This document shows positions 28,316-40,800 of a stretch of 64,000 nucleotides of DNA, one piece after another. The position numbers and the translations under genes were made by a program. Every line of letters begins with the position of its first letter. The first letter of the stretch is position 1. The notes under the pieces were generated by a model that made no database searches, had not been told where the DNA came from, and saw nothing but the letters and a program-made list of their open reading frames with translations. The DNA is taken from NCBI GenBank assembly GCA_964019165.1, contig OZ025287.1:10273642-10337641 (forward strand), read 5' to 3'. The DNA comes from Mastigias papua (lineage: Eukaryota > Cnidaria > Scyphozoa > Rhizostomeae > Mastigiidae).

Positions 28316-28431
28316 AAAAACAAGCCTCCTGGCTTGAATTTTTACAGAGAGTAGTGAAAAAAACTAAATAATAAATGAAACAGACAATAGACAAGACGTG
28401 CTACAACCTAAAAACATTTAAAGCAATCAAA

Positions 28432-28998
28432 CTACGTTATGCCATAATTGTCACTAATTCTTGAAACATTGTCTGAGGCTTGGTATAAGCGAGGATTTAA
28501 ACACTCGGCATAAGTATACAAGTTCTGTTTTTGCTGAATTTCCTCTGATGGTACGACCAACAATTCTCTGTTCTTATCTTCAATGTCTCCTCCCTCATCA
28601 TTTTCCACAACAACCCGAGTCTGTCGATTCGGTTCCGTTCCAAAGTTTATGTCTTTCTTGTCTAGTTCCGTGGTTATGTCCTTTAGCTTTTGTACAAGTT
28701 CACCGATATCCCGATTGATAGATTCAACCTCAATGGACGCTACTGGAATAGATCTTTGTGGCGGGGATAGGTCCATAGGAGAGACATGACAGCAAGAATA
28801 TCTCCTTTCCCAGCAGTACTTGGCAACATGGCCGACCCTCAGGCAACAGTAGCATATGGGCCGGCCATCTTCACACCTATAGATGTTGGTACGATTCGCA
28901 AACGGATATTTGGTTCTCTCTTCAGCCATTCTAACTTTGTCAACCATGGCAGCAACAACTGATATGATAAGGTCTTTAACATCCTCCACTGAAATCAT
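28432..28998 (-). CDS. Gag fragment with a CCHC zinc knuckle
   Basis: The open frame continues upstream into the 5' LTR, but no ATG is present there. The first ATG in frame is at 28998, giving 188 residues. A nucleocapsid-type zinc knuckle C-x2-C-x4-H-x4-C is visible around residues 48-61 (CYCCLRVGHVAKYC), preceded by a basic and aromatic stretch. Downstream come a proline/serine segment and a charged region (VQKLKDITTELDKKD) that could be helical. Matrix and capsid domains are absent and no protease, RT or integrase motif occurs, so this is the C-terminal part of a Gag kept after deletion of the rest. It probably binds RNA if expressed. Family assignment is limited to LTR-retrotransposon Gag. 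Confidence 0.75.
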   Translation of the reverse strand: MISVEDVKDLIISVVAAMVDKVRMAEERTKYPFANRTNIYRCEDGRPICYCCLRVGHVAKYCWERRYSCCHVSPMDLSPPQRSIPVASIEVESINRDIGELVQKLKDITTELDKKDINFGTEPNRQTRVVVENDEGGDIEDKNRELLVVPSEEIQQKQNLYTYAECLNPRLYQASDNVSRISDNYGIT

Positions 28999-29019
28999 CT
29001 TGTCTCTGAAGGTAGGAGT

Positions 29020-29037
29020 TCCTCCAACGGGGTACCA
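29020..29037 (-). other. Candidate primer binding site of the gag-only element
   Basis: Directly inside the 5' LTR, after one spacer base, the minus strand reads TGGTACCCCGTTGGAGG. TGG is the expected complement of the CCA tail of a tRNA. I could not assign the tRNA from memory. An alternative is that this region is simply coding DNA left after an internal deletion. Confidence 0.5.
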
Positions 29038-29038
29038 A

Positions 29039-29549
29039 TGTAAAATCACTCGATTTTACGGGATGCAAATATAAAAGGAATGAGTCACAAAAATACAAAC
29101 AGTTCCTGTTAACGATAAAATGTCTCTACTTATCTAACGAAAACGCAATACTCTAACGACGAACGGCGACTTTGACTGTACCTCACGACAACACTGTTAA
29201 CGACGAGAACAATTTCTAACGACGACTTCACATAACGACTGACTACACAGAACATTACATGCCTTATTTATACTAACACACATGACGTAACAACCTAATT
29301 ATAACATATGGCGGACTAAGGGGGCAATGCAATGGCATGGTAACACAACACAACAAACAACAGTATACTAAGATTAGACAATACGTCACGGACAAGTAAA
29401 GCAACATGATGACAGTAACAGTTGGAGATGATGATGATGATGCAACACTTATGATGACGGGGCAACAAAAAACGGAACACATAGGAACAGAGAACCAACG
29501 TTACTGCACATGACGAAATGAGGATAAAAATAAAACTAGTACTCTAACA
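29039..29549 (-). repeat. 5' LTR of the gag-only element
   Basis: 511 bp, upstream LTR in element orientation. It should carry the promoter for minus-strand transcription. The same six TAACGA motifs lie at 29110-29238 and the same terminal hairpin at 29040-29059. The base before the internal region ends the LTR with ACA on the minus strand. Confidence 0.93.
29265..29272 (-). promoter_or_regulatory. Candidate TATA box of the gag-only element
   Basis: On the minus strand this reads TATAAATA. It is roughly the middle of the 5' LTR, leaving about 200 bp of R/U5 leader downstream, a plausible LTR layout. No other TATA-like string of comparable quality was noticed on that strand. A match alone does not prove promoter use. 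Confidence 0.4.
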
Positions 29550-32500
29550 ATAGCCTTACTGTTTGGCCAAAAATCCCTCATTTTCATCACTGTTCAATGT
29601 TCAATCAAAATCAATCAATTTCAAATTTGCGCATTTTTGAGCAAAATACCAAGGCTATAGCCTTACTCTTTGGCCAAAAATCGCTCATTGTCATCACTTT
29701 TCAATGTTCAACCATAATCAATCAATTTCAAATTTGGTCATTTTTGAGCAAAATACCAAGGATATAGCCTTACTTTTTTGCCAAAAATCGCTCATTGTCA
29801 TCACTTTTCAATGGTCCATCCAAATCAATCAATTTGAAATGTGGTCACTTTTGAGCAATATACCAAGGTTATAGCGTTACGTTTCGGCGAAAAAACGCTC
29901 ATTGTCATCACTTTTCAATGTTCAATCATAATCAATCAATGTCAAATTTGGTCATTTGTGAGCAAAATATCAAGGCTATAGCCTTACTTTTTGGCCAAAA
30001 ATCGCTCATATTCATCACTTCTCAATGTTAAATCACAGTTAATCAATTTCAAATTTGGTCATTTTTGAGCAAAATACCAAGGCTATAGCCTTACTTTTTG
30101 GCTAAAAATCGCTCATTTTCATCACTTTTAAATGGTCAATCAAAATCAATCAATTTCAAATTTGGTCATTTTTGAGCAAAATACCAAGGCTATAGCCTTA
30201 CTTTTTGGCCACAAATCGCTGATTTTCATCAGTGTTCAATGTTCACTCAATATCACTCAATGTCAAATTTGGTCATTTTTGAGCAGAATACCAAGGCTAT
30301 AGCCTTACTGTTTGGCCAAAAATCCCTCATTTTCATCACTGTTCAATGTTCAATCAAAATCAATCAATTTCAAATTCGCTCATTTTTGAGCAAAATACCA
30401 AGGCTATAGCCTTACTCTGTGGCCAAAAATCCCTCATTTTCATCACTGTTCAATGTTCAATCAAAATCAATCAATTTCAAATTTGCGCATTTTTGAGCAA
30501 AATACCAAGGCTATAGCCTTACTCTTTGGCCAAAAATCGCTCATTGTCATCACTTTTCAATGTTCAACCATAATCAATCAATTTCAAATTTGGTCATTTT
30601 TGAGCAAAATACCAAGGATATAGCCTTACTTTTTCGCCAAAAATCGCTCATTGTCATCACTTTTCAATGGTCCATCCAAATCAATCAATTTGAAATGTGG
30701 TCACTTTTGAGCAATATACCAAGGTTATAGCGTTACGTTTTGGCGAAAAAACGCTCATTGTCATCACTTTTCAATGTTCAATCATAATCAATCAATGTCA
30801 AATTTGGTCATTTGTGAGCAAAATATCAAGGCTATAGCCTTACTTTTTGGCCAAAAATCGCTCATATTCATCACTTCTCAATGTTAAATCACAGTTAATC
30901 AATTTCAAATTTGGTCATTTTTGAGCAAAATACCAAGGCTATAGCCTTACTTTTTGGCTAAAAATCGCTCATTTTCATCACTTTTAAATGGTCAATCAAA
31001 ATCAATCAATTTCAAATTTGGTCATTTTTGAGCAAAATACCAAGGCTATAGCCTTACTTTTTGGCCACAAATCGCTGATTTTCATCAGTGTTCAATGTTC
31101 ACTCAATATCACTCAATGTCAAATTTGGTCATTTTTGAGCAGAATACCAAGGCTATAGCCTTACTGTTTGGCCAAAAATCCCTCATTTTCATCACTGTTC
31201 AATGTTCAATCAAAATCAATCAATTTCAAATTCGCTCATTTTTGAGCAAAATACCAAGGCTATAGCCTTACTCTGTGGCCAAAAATCCCTCATTTTCATC
31301 ACTGTTCAATGTTCAATCAAAATCAATCAATTTCAAATTTGCGCATTTTTGAGCAAAATACCAAGGCTATAGCCTTACTCTTTGGCCAAAATTCGCTCAT
31401 TGTCATCACTTTTCAATGTTCAACCATAATCAATCAATTTCAAATTTGGTCATTTTTGAGCAAAATACCAAGGATATAGCCTTACTTTTTTGCCAAAAAT
31501 CGCTCATTGTCATCACGTTTCAATGGTCCATCCAAATCAATCAATTTGAAATGTGGTCACTTTTGAGCAATATACCAAGGTTATAGCGTTACGTTTTGGC
31601 GAAAAAACGCTCATTGTCATCACTTTTCAATGTTCAATCATAATCAATCAATGTCAAATTTGGTCATTTGTGAGCAAAATATCAAGGCTATAGCCTTACT
31701 TTTTGGCCAAAAATCGCTCATATTCATCACTTCTCAATGTTAAATCACAGTTAATCAATTTCAAATTTGGTCATTTTTGAGCAAAATACCAAGGCTATAG
31801 CCTTACTTTTTGGCTAAAAATCGCTCATTTTCATCACTTTTAAATGGTCAATCAAAATCAATCAATTTCAAATTTGGTCATTTTTGAGCAAAATACCAAG
31901 GCTATAGCCTTACTTTTTGGCCACAAATCGCTGATTTTCATCAGTGTTCAATGTTCACTCAATATCACTCAATGTCAAATTTGGTCATTTTTGAGCAGAA
32001 TACCAAGGCTATAGCCTTACTGTTTGGCCAAAAATCCCTCATTTTCATCAATGTTCAATGTTCAATCAAAATCAATCAATTTCAAATTCGCTCATTTTTG
32101 AGCAAAATACCAAGGCTATAGCCTTACTCTGTGGCCAAAAATCCCTCATTTTCATCACTGTTCAATGTTCAATCAAAATCAATCAATTTCAAATTTGCGC
32201 ATTTTTGAGCAAAATACCAAGGCTATAGCCTTACTCTTTGGCCAAAAATCGCTCATTGTCATCACTTTTCAATGGTCCATCCAAATCAATCAATGTGAAA
32301 TGTGGTCACTTTTGAGCAATATACCAAGGTTATAGCGTTACGTTTTGGCGAAAAAACGCTCATTGTCATCACTTTTCAATGTTCAATCATAATCAATCAA
32401 TGTCAAATTTGGTCATTTGTGAGCAAAATATCAAGGCTATAGCCTTACTTTTTGGCCAAAAATCGCTCATATTCATCACTTCTCAATGTTAAATCACAGT

Positions 32501-33199
32501 TAATCAATTTCAAATTTGGTCATTTTTGAGCAAAATACCAAGGCTATAGCCTTACTTTTTGGCTAAAAATCGCTCATTTTCATCACTTTTAAATGGTCAA
32601 TCAAAATCAATCAATTTGAAATGTGGTCAGTTTTGAGCAAAATACCAAGGCTATAGCCTTACTTTTTGGCCAAAAATCGCTCATTGTCATCACTTTTCAA
32701 TGTTCAACCATAATTAATCAAGTTCAAATTTGGTCATTTTTGAGCAAAATACCAAGGCTATAGCCTTACTTTTTGGCCAAAAATCGCTCATGTTCATCAC
32801 TTTTCAATGTTCAATCAAAATCAATCAATTTCAAATTTGGTCAGTTGTGAGCAAAATATCAAGGCTATAGCCTTACTTTGTGGCTAAAAATCGCTCATTT
32901 TCATCACTTTTAAATGGTCAATCAAAATCAATCAATTTGAAATGTGGTCAGTTTTGAGCAAAATACCAAGGCTATAGCCTTTTTTTTTGGCCAAAAATCG
33001 CTCATTGTCATCACTTTTCAATGTTCAATCAAAATCAATCAATTTCAGATGTGATCATTTTTGAGCAAAATACCAAGGCTATAGCCTTACTTTTTGGCCA
33101 ACAGTCGCTCATTTTCATCACTGTTCAATGGTCAATCAAAATCAATCAATGTCAAATTTGGTCATGTTTGAGCAAAATACTACGGATATAGCCTTACTT

Positions 33200-36100
33200 T
33201 TTGGCCAAAAATCGCTCATTGTCATCACTTTTCAATGGTCCGTCCAAATCAATCAATTTGAAATGTGGTCGTTTTTGTGCAATATACCAAGGTTATAGCG
33301 TTACTTTTTGGCGAAAAATCGCTCAATGTCATCACTTTTCAATGTTCAATCATAATCAATCAATTTCAAATTTGGTAATTTTGTTAGCAAAATACCAAGG
33401 CTATAGCCTTACTTTTTGGCCAAAAATCGCTCATTGTCATCACTTTTCAATGTTCAATCAAAATCAATCAATTTCAAATTTGGTCAGTTTTTAGCAAAAT
33501 ACCAAGGCTATAGCGTTACTTTTTGGCCAAAAATCGCTCATTTTCATCACTTTTAACTGTTCAATCAAAATCAATCAATTTCAAATTTGGTCATTTTTGA
33601 GCAAAATACCAAGGCTATAGCCTTACTTTTTGGCCAAAAATCACTCATTGTCATCACTTTTCATTGTTCACCCAATATCACTAAATGTCAAATTTGGTCA
33701 TTTTTGAGCAAAATACAAAGGCTATAGCCTTACTTTTTGGCCAAAAATCGCTCATTTTCATCACTTTTCAACGTTCAATCAAAATCAATCAATTTCAAAT
33801 TTGGTCATTTGTGAGCAAAATACTACGGATATAGCCTTACTTTTTTGCCAAAAATCGCCCATTGTCATCACTTTTCAATGGTCCATCCAAATCAATCAAT
33901 TTGAAATGTGGTCGTTTTTGTGCAATATACCAAGGTTATAGCGTTACTTTTTGGCGAAATATCGCTCATTGTCATCACTTTTCAATGTTCAATCATAATC
34001 AATCAATTTCAAATGTGCTCAGTTGTGAGCAAAATACCAAGGCTATAGCCTTACTTTTTGGCCAAAAATCGCTCATTGTCATCACTTTTCAATGTTCAAT
34101 CAAAATCAATCAATTTCAAATTTGGTCAGTGTTGAGCAAAATACCAAGGCTATAGCCTTACTTATTGGCCAAAAATCGCTCATTTTCATCTCTGTTCAAT
34201 GGTCAATCAACATCAATCAATTTCAAATTTGGTCATTTTTTAACAAAAAACCAAGGCTATAGCCTTACGTTTTGGCCAAAAATCGCTCATTTTCATCAGT
34301 GTTCAATGTTCACTCAATATCACTCAATGTCAAATTTGGTCAGTTTTGAGCAAAATACCAAGGCTATAGCGTTACTCTTTGGCCAAAAATCGCTCATTTT
34401 CATCACTGGTCAATTGTCAATCAAAATCAATCAATTTCAAATTTGGTCATGTGTCAGCAAAATACCAAGGCTATAGCCTTACTTTTTGGCCAAAAATCGC
34501 TCATTTTCATCACTTTTCAACGTTCAATCAAAATCAATCAATTTCAAATTTGGTCATTTTTGAGCAAAACACTACGGATATAGCCTTACTTTTTTGCCAA
34601 AAATCGCTCATTGTCATCACTTTTTAATGGTCCATCCAAATCAATCAATTTGAAATGTGGTCGTTTTTGTGCAATATACCAAGGTTATAGCGTTACTTTT
34701 TGGCGAAATATCGCTCATTGTCATCACTTTTCAATGTTCAATCATAATCAATCAATTTCAAATTTGGTCAGTTTTGAGCAAAATTCCAAGGCTATAGCCT
34801 TACTTATTGGCCAAAAATCGCTCATTTTCATCACTGTTCAATGGTCAATCAACATCAATCAATTTCAAATTTGGTCATTTTTGAGCAAAATACCAAGGCT
34901 ATAGCCTTACGTTTTGGCCAAAAATCGCTCATTTTCATCAGTGTTCACTGTTCACTCAATATCACTCAATGTCAAAGTTGGTCATTTTTGAGCAAAATAC
35001 CAAGGCTATAGCCTTACTTTTTGGCCAAAAATCACTCATTGTCATCACTTTTCATTGTTCACCCAATATCACTAAATGTCAAATTTGGTCATTTTTGAGC
35101 AAAATACCAAGCCTATAGCCTTACTCTTTGGCCAAAAATCGCTCATTTTGATCACTTTTCAATGTTCAATCAAAATCAATAAATTTCAAATTTGGTCATT
35201 TTTGAGCAAAATACTACGGATATAGCCTTACTTTTTTGCCAAAAATCGCTCATTGTCATCACTTTTCAATGGTCCATCCAACTCAATCAATGTGAAATGT
35301 GGTCGTTTTTGTGCAATATACCAAGGTTATAGCGTTACTTTTTGGCGAAATATCGCTCATTGTCATCACTTTTCAATGTTCAATCATAATCAATCAATTT
35401 CAAATTTGGTCATTTTTGAGCAAAATACCAAGGCTATAGCCTTACTTTTTGGCCAAAAATCGCTCATTGTCATCACTTTTCAATGTTCAATCAAAATCAA
35501 TCAATTTTAAATTTGGTCAGTTTTGAGCAAAATACCAAGGCTATAGCCTTACTTTTTGGCCAAAAATCGCTCATTTTCATCACTGTTGAATGGTCAATGA
35601 ACATCAATCAATTTCAAATTTGGTCATTTTTGACCAAAATACCAAGGCTATAGCCTTACGTTTTGGCCAAAAATCGCTCATTTTCATCAGTGTTCAATGT
35701 TCACTCAATATCACTCAATGTCAAATTTGGTCAGTTTTGAGCAAAATACCAAGGCTATAGCGTTACTCTTTGGCCAAAAATCGCTCATTTTCATCACTTT
35801 TAACTGTTCAATCAAAATCAATCAATTTCAAATTTGGTCATATTTGAGCAAAATACAAAGGCTATAGCCTTACTTTTTGGCCAAAAATCGCTCATTTTCA
35901 TCACTTTTCAACGTTCAATCAAAATCAATCAATTTCAAATTTGCTCACTTGTGAGCAAAATACTACGGATATAGCCTTACTTTTTTGCCAAAAATCGCCC
36001 ATTGTCATCACTTTTCAATGGTCCATCCAAATCAATCAATTTGAAATGTGGTCGTTTTTGTGCAATATACCAAGGTTATAGCGTTACTTTTTGGCGAAAT

Positions 36101-37420
36101 ATCGCTCATTGTCATCACTTTTCAATGTTCAATCATAATCAATCAATTTCAAATGTGTAATTTTGTTAGCAAAATACCAAGGCTATAGCCTTACTTTTTG
36201 GCCAAAAATCGCTCATTGTCATCACTTTTCAATGTTCAATCAAAATCAATCAATTTCAAATTTGGTCAGTGTTGAGCAAAATACCAAGGCTATAGCGTTA
36301 CTTTTTGGCCAAAAATCGCTCATTTTCATCACTGTTCAATGGTGAATCAAACTCAATCAATTTCAAATTTGGTCATTTTTGAGCAAAATACCAAGGCTAT
36401 AGCCTTACGTTTTGGCCAAAAATCGCTCATTTTCATCAGTGTTCAATGTTCACTCAATATCACTCAATGTCAAAGTTGGTCAGTTTTGAGCAAAATACCA
36501 AGGCTATAGCGTTACTTTTTGGCCAAAAATCGCTCATTTTCATCACTTTTAACTGTTCAATCAAAATCAATCAATTTCAAATTTGGTCATTTTTGAGCAA
36601 AATACCAAGGCTATAGCCTTACTTTTTGGCCAAAAATCACTCATTGTCATCACTTTTCATTGTTCACCCAATATCACTAAATGTCAAATTTGGTCATTTT
36701 TGAGCAAAATACCAAGGCTATAGCCTTACTTATTGGCCAAAAATCGCTCATTTTTATCTCTGTTCAATGGTCAATCAACATCAATCAATTTCAAATTTGG
36801 TCATTTTTTAACAAAAAACCAAGGCTATAGCCTTACGTTTTGGCCAAAAATCGCTCATTTTCATCAGTGTTCAATGTTCACTCAATATCACTCAATGTCA
36901 AATTTGGTCAGTTTTGAGCAAAATACCAAGGCTATAGCCTTACTTTTTGGCCAAAAATCGCTCATTTTCATCACTTTTAACTGTTCAATCAAAATCAATC
37001 AATTTCAAATTTGGTCATTTTTGAGCAAAATACTACGGATATAGCCTTACTTTTATGCCAAAAATCGCTCATTGTCATCACTTTTCAATGGTCCATCCAA
37101 ATCAATCAATTTGAAATGTGGTCGTTTTTGTGCAATATACCAAGGTTATAGCGTTACTTTTTGGCGAAATATCGCTCATTGTCATCACTTTTCAATGTTC
37201 AATCATAATCAATCAATTTCAAATTTGGTCATTTTTGAGCAAAATACCAAGGCTATAGCCTTACTTTTTGGCCAAAAATCGCTCATTGTCATCACTTTTC
37301 AATGTTCAATCAAAATCAATCAATTTCAAATTTGGTCAGTTTTGAGCAAAATACCAAGGCTATAGCCTTACTTATTGGCCAAAAATCGCTCATTTTCATC
37401 ACTGTTCAATGGTCAAACAA
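33200..37420. repeat. Higher-order repeat block, long units (24 and 30 monomers)
   Basis: Segments beginning at 33862 and 37072 match over about 300 bases and lie 3210 bases (30 monomers) apart. Segments at 34165 and 36733 match at 2568 bases (24 monomers). A variant with GGTCGTTTTTGTGCAATATACC marks most copies, at about 33260, 33912, 34660, 35300, 36050 and 37120. The irregular spacing indicates repeated internal rearrangement. Confidence 0.7.
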
Positions 37421-37802
37421 CATCAATCAATTTCAAATTTGGTCATTTTTGAGCAAAATACCAAGGCTATAGCCTTACGTTTTGGCCAAAAATCGCTCAT
37501 TTTCATCAGTGTTCAATGTTCACTCAATATCACTCAATGTCAAATTTGGTCAGTTTTGAGCAAAATACCAAGGCTATAGCGTTACTTTTTGGCCAAAAAT
37601 CGCTCATTTTCATCACTTTTAACTGTTCAATCAAAATCAATCAATTTCAAATTTGGTCATTTTTGAGCAAAATACCAAGGCTATAGCCTTACTTTTTGGC
37701 CAAAAATCACTCATTTACATCACTTTTCAATGTTCACCCAATATCACTAAATGTCAAATTTTGTCAGTTTTGAGCAAAATACCAAGGCTATAGCCTTACT
37801 TT

Positions 37803-40800
37803 TTGGCCAAAAATCGGTCATTTTCATCACTTTTCAATGTTCAATCAAAATCAATCAATTTCAAATTTGGTCATTGTGAGCAAAATACCAAGGCTATAGC
37901 TTTACTTTTTGGCAAAAAATCCCTCATTTTCATCACTTTTCAATGGTCAGTCAAGATCAATCAATATCAAATGTGGTCAGTTGTGAGCAAAATACCAAGG
38001 CTATAGCCTTACTTTTTGGCTAAAGATCGCTTATTGTCATCACTTTTAAATGGTCAATGAAAATCAATCAATTTGAAATGTGGTCAAATTTGAGGAAAAT
38101 ACCAAGGCTATAGCCTTACTGTTTGGCCAAAAATCGCTCATTGTCATCACTTTTCAATGTTCAATCATAATCAATCAATTTCAAATTTGGTCATTTTTGA
38201 GCAAAATACCAAGGCTATAGCCTTACTTTTTGGCCAAAAATCGCTCATTTTCATCACTTTTAAATTTTCAATCAAAATCAATCAATTTCAAATTTGGTCA
38301 TTTTTGAGCAAAATACCAAGGCTATAACCTTACTGTTTGGCCAAAAATCGCTCATTTCCATCACTTTTCAATGTTCAATCAAAATCAATGAAGGTCAAAT
38401 TTGGTCATTTGTGAGCAAAATACCAAGGCTATAGCCTTACTTTCTGGCTAAAGATCGCTCATTGTCATCACTTTTCAATGTTCAATCAAAATCAATCAAT
38501 TTGAAATGTGGTCATGTTTGAGCAAGATACCAAGGCTATCGCCTTACTGTTTGGCCAAAAATCGCTCATATTCATCACTTTGTAATGTTCAATCAAAATC
38601 AATCAATTTCAAATTTGGTCATTTTTGAGCAAAATACCAAGGCTATAGCCTTACGTTTTGGCCAAACATCGCTCATTTTCATCACTTTTCAATGTTAAAT
38701 CAAAATCAATCAATTTCAAATTTGGTCATTTTGAGCAAAGTACAAAGGCTATAGCCTTACTTTGTTGGCAAAAGGTCGCTCTTTTTCATCACTCTTAAAT
38801 GTTCAATCAAAATCAATCAATTTCAAATTTGGTCATTTTTGAGCAAAATACCAAGGCTATAGCCTTACTCTTTGGCCAAAAATCGCTCATGTTCATCAAT
38901 TTTCAATGTTCACCCAATATCACTAAATGTCAAATTTGGTCAGTTTTGAGGAAAATACCAAGGCTATAGCCTTACGTTTTGGCCAAAAATCGCTCATTTT
39001 CATCAGTGTTCAATGTTCACTCAATATCACTCAATGTCAAATTTGGTCAGTTTTGAGCAAAATACCAAGGCTATAGCGTTACTTTTTGGCCAAAAATCGC
39101 TCATTTTCATCACTTTTAACTGTTCAATCAAAATCAATCAATTTCAAATTGGTCATTTTTGAGCAAAATACCAAGGCTATAGCCTTACTTTTTGGCCAAA
39201 AATCACTCATTTACATCACTTTCAATGTTCACCCAATATCACTAAATGTCAAATTTTGTCAGTTTTTGAGCAAAATACCAAGGCTATAGCCTTACTTTTT
39301 GGCCAAAAATCGGTCATTTTCATCACTTTTCAATGTTCACTCAAAATCAATCAATTTCAAATTTGGTCAGTTGTGAGCAAAATACCAAGGCTATAGCTTT
39401 ACTTTTTGGCAAAAAATCCCTCATTTTCATCACTTTTCAATGGTCAGTCAAGATCAATCAATATCAAATGTGGTCAGTTGTGAGCAAAATACCAAGGCTA
39501 TAGCCTTACTTTTTGGCTAAAGATCGCTTATTGTCATCACTTTTAAATGGTCAATGAAAATCAATCAATTTGAAATGTGGTCAAATTTGAGGAAAATACC
39601 AAGGCTATAGCCTTACTGTTTGGCCAAAAATCGCTCATTGTCATCACTTTTCAATGTTCAATCATAATCAATCAATTTCAAATTTGGTCATTTTTGAGCA
39701 AAATACCAAGGCTATAGCCTTACTTTTTGGCCAAAAATCACTCATTTACATCACTTTTCAATGTTCACCCAATATCACTAAATGTCAAATTTTTGTCAGT
39801 TTTGAGCAAAATACCAAGGCTATAGCCTTACTTTTTGGCCAAAAATCGGTCATTTTCATCACTTTTCAATGTTCAATCAAAATCAATCAATTTCAAATTT
39901 GGTCATTGTGAGCAAAATACCAAGGCTATAGCTTACTTTTTGGCAAAAAATCCCTCATTTTCATCACTTTTCAATGGTCAGTCAAGATCAATCAATATCA
40001 AATGTGGTCAGTTGTGAGCAAAATACCAAGGCTATAGCCTTACTTTTTGGCTAAAGATCGCTTATTGTCATCACTTTTAAATGGTCAATGAAAATCAATC
40101 AATTTGAAATGTGGTCAAATTTGAGGAAAATACCAAGGCTATAGCCTTACTGTTTGGCCAAAAATCGCTCATTGTCATCACTTTTCAATGTCAATCATAA
40201 TCAATCAATTTCAAATTTGGTCATTTTTGAGCAAAATACCAAGGCTATAGCCTTACTTTTTGGCCAAAAATCGCTCATTTTCATCACTTTTAAATTTTCA
40301 ATCAAAATCAATCAATTTCAAATTTGGTCATTTTTGAGCAAAATACCAAGGCTATAACCTTACTGTTTGGCCAAAAATCGCTCATTTCCATCACTTTTCA
40401 ATGTTCAATCAAAATCAATGAAGGTCAAATTTGGTCATTTGTGAGCAAAATACCAAGGCTATAGCCTTACTTTCTGGCTAAAGATCGCTCATTGTCATCA
40501 CTTTTCAATGTTCAATCAAAATCAATCAATTTGAAATGTGGTCATGTTTGAGCAAGATACCAAGGCTATCGCCTTACTGTTTGGCCAAAAATCGCTCATA
40601 TTCATCACTTTGTAATGTTCAATTAAAATCAATCAATTTCAAATTTGGTCATTTTTGAGCAAAATACCAAGGCTATAGCCTTACGTTTTGGCCAAACATC
40701 GCTCATTTTCATCACTTTTCAATGTTAAATCAAAATCAATCAATTTCAAATTTGGTCATTTTTGAGCAAAGTACAAAGGCTATAGCCTTACTTTTTGGCC

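Larger units (their letters stand above)
27791..29549 (-). mobile_element. Short gag-only LTR retrotransposon inserted in the satellite
   Basis: A 1759-bp element with two 511-bp direct LTRs (27791-28301 and 29039-29549) and a 737-bp internal region. The LTRs begin TGT and end ACA on either strand and differ at one base (27855 G against 29103 T), so the insertion is recent. The flanks carry ATAG on both sides, a 4-bp target duplication inside the satellite palindrome. Orientation is minus: a purine-rich tract precedes the left LTR and a TGG-starting primer-site candidate follows the right LTR, both read on the minus strand. Only a gag fragment with a zinc knuckle is encoded, so protease, reverse transcriptase and integrase must come from another element. 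The 4-bp duplication and Gag type suggest Ty3/gypsy affinity (inference). Confidence 0.93.
25640..32440. repeat. Higher-order repeat block, 8-monomer (856 bp) unit
   Basis: The landmark monomer containing CTCAATATCACTCAATG lies at 25701, 26557, 27734, 30245, 31102 and 31958. Uninterrupted spacings are 856-857 bases, exactly 8 monomers. The 26557-27734 gap is 11 monomers. The 27734-30245 gap becomes 748 bases (7 monomers minus one base) after subtracting the inserted LTR element and its target duplication. Copies are very similar, so this looks like one of the most recently homogenised blocks. Confidence 0.88.

Noticed and set aside
28461..29074. Plus-strand frames opposite the gag fragment
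   Set aside because: They are antisense shadows of the zinc-knuckle frame. The element orientation from polypurine tract and primer-site candidate is minus.
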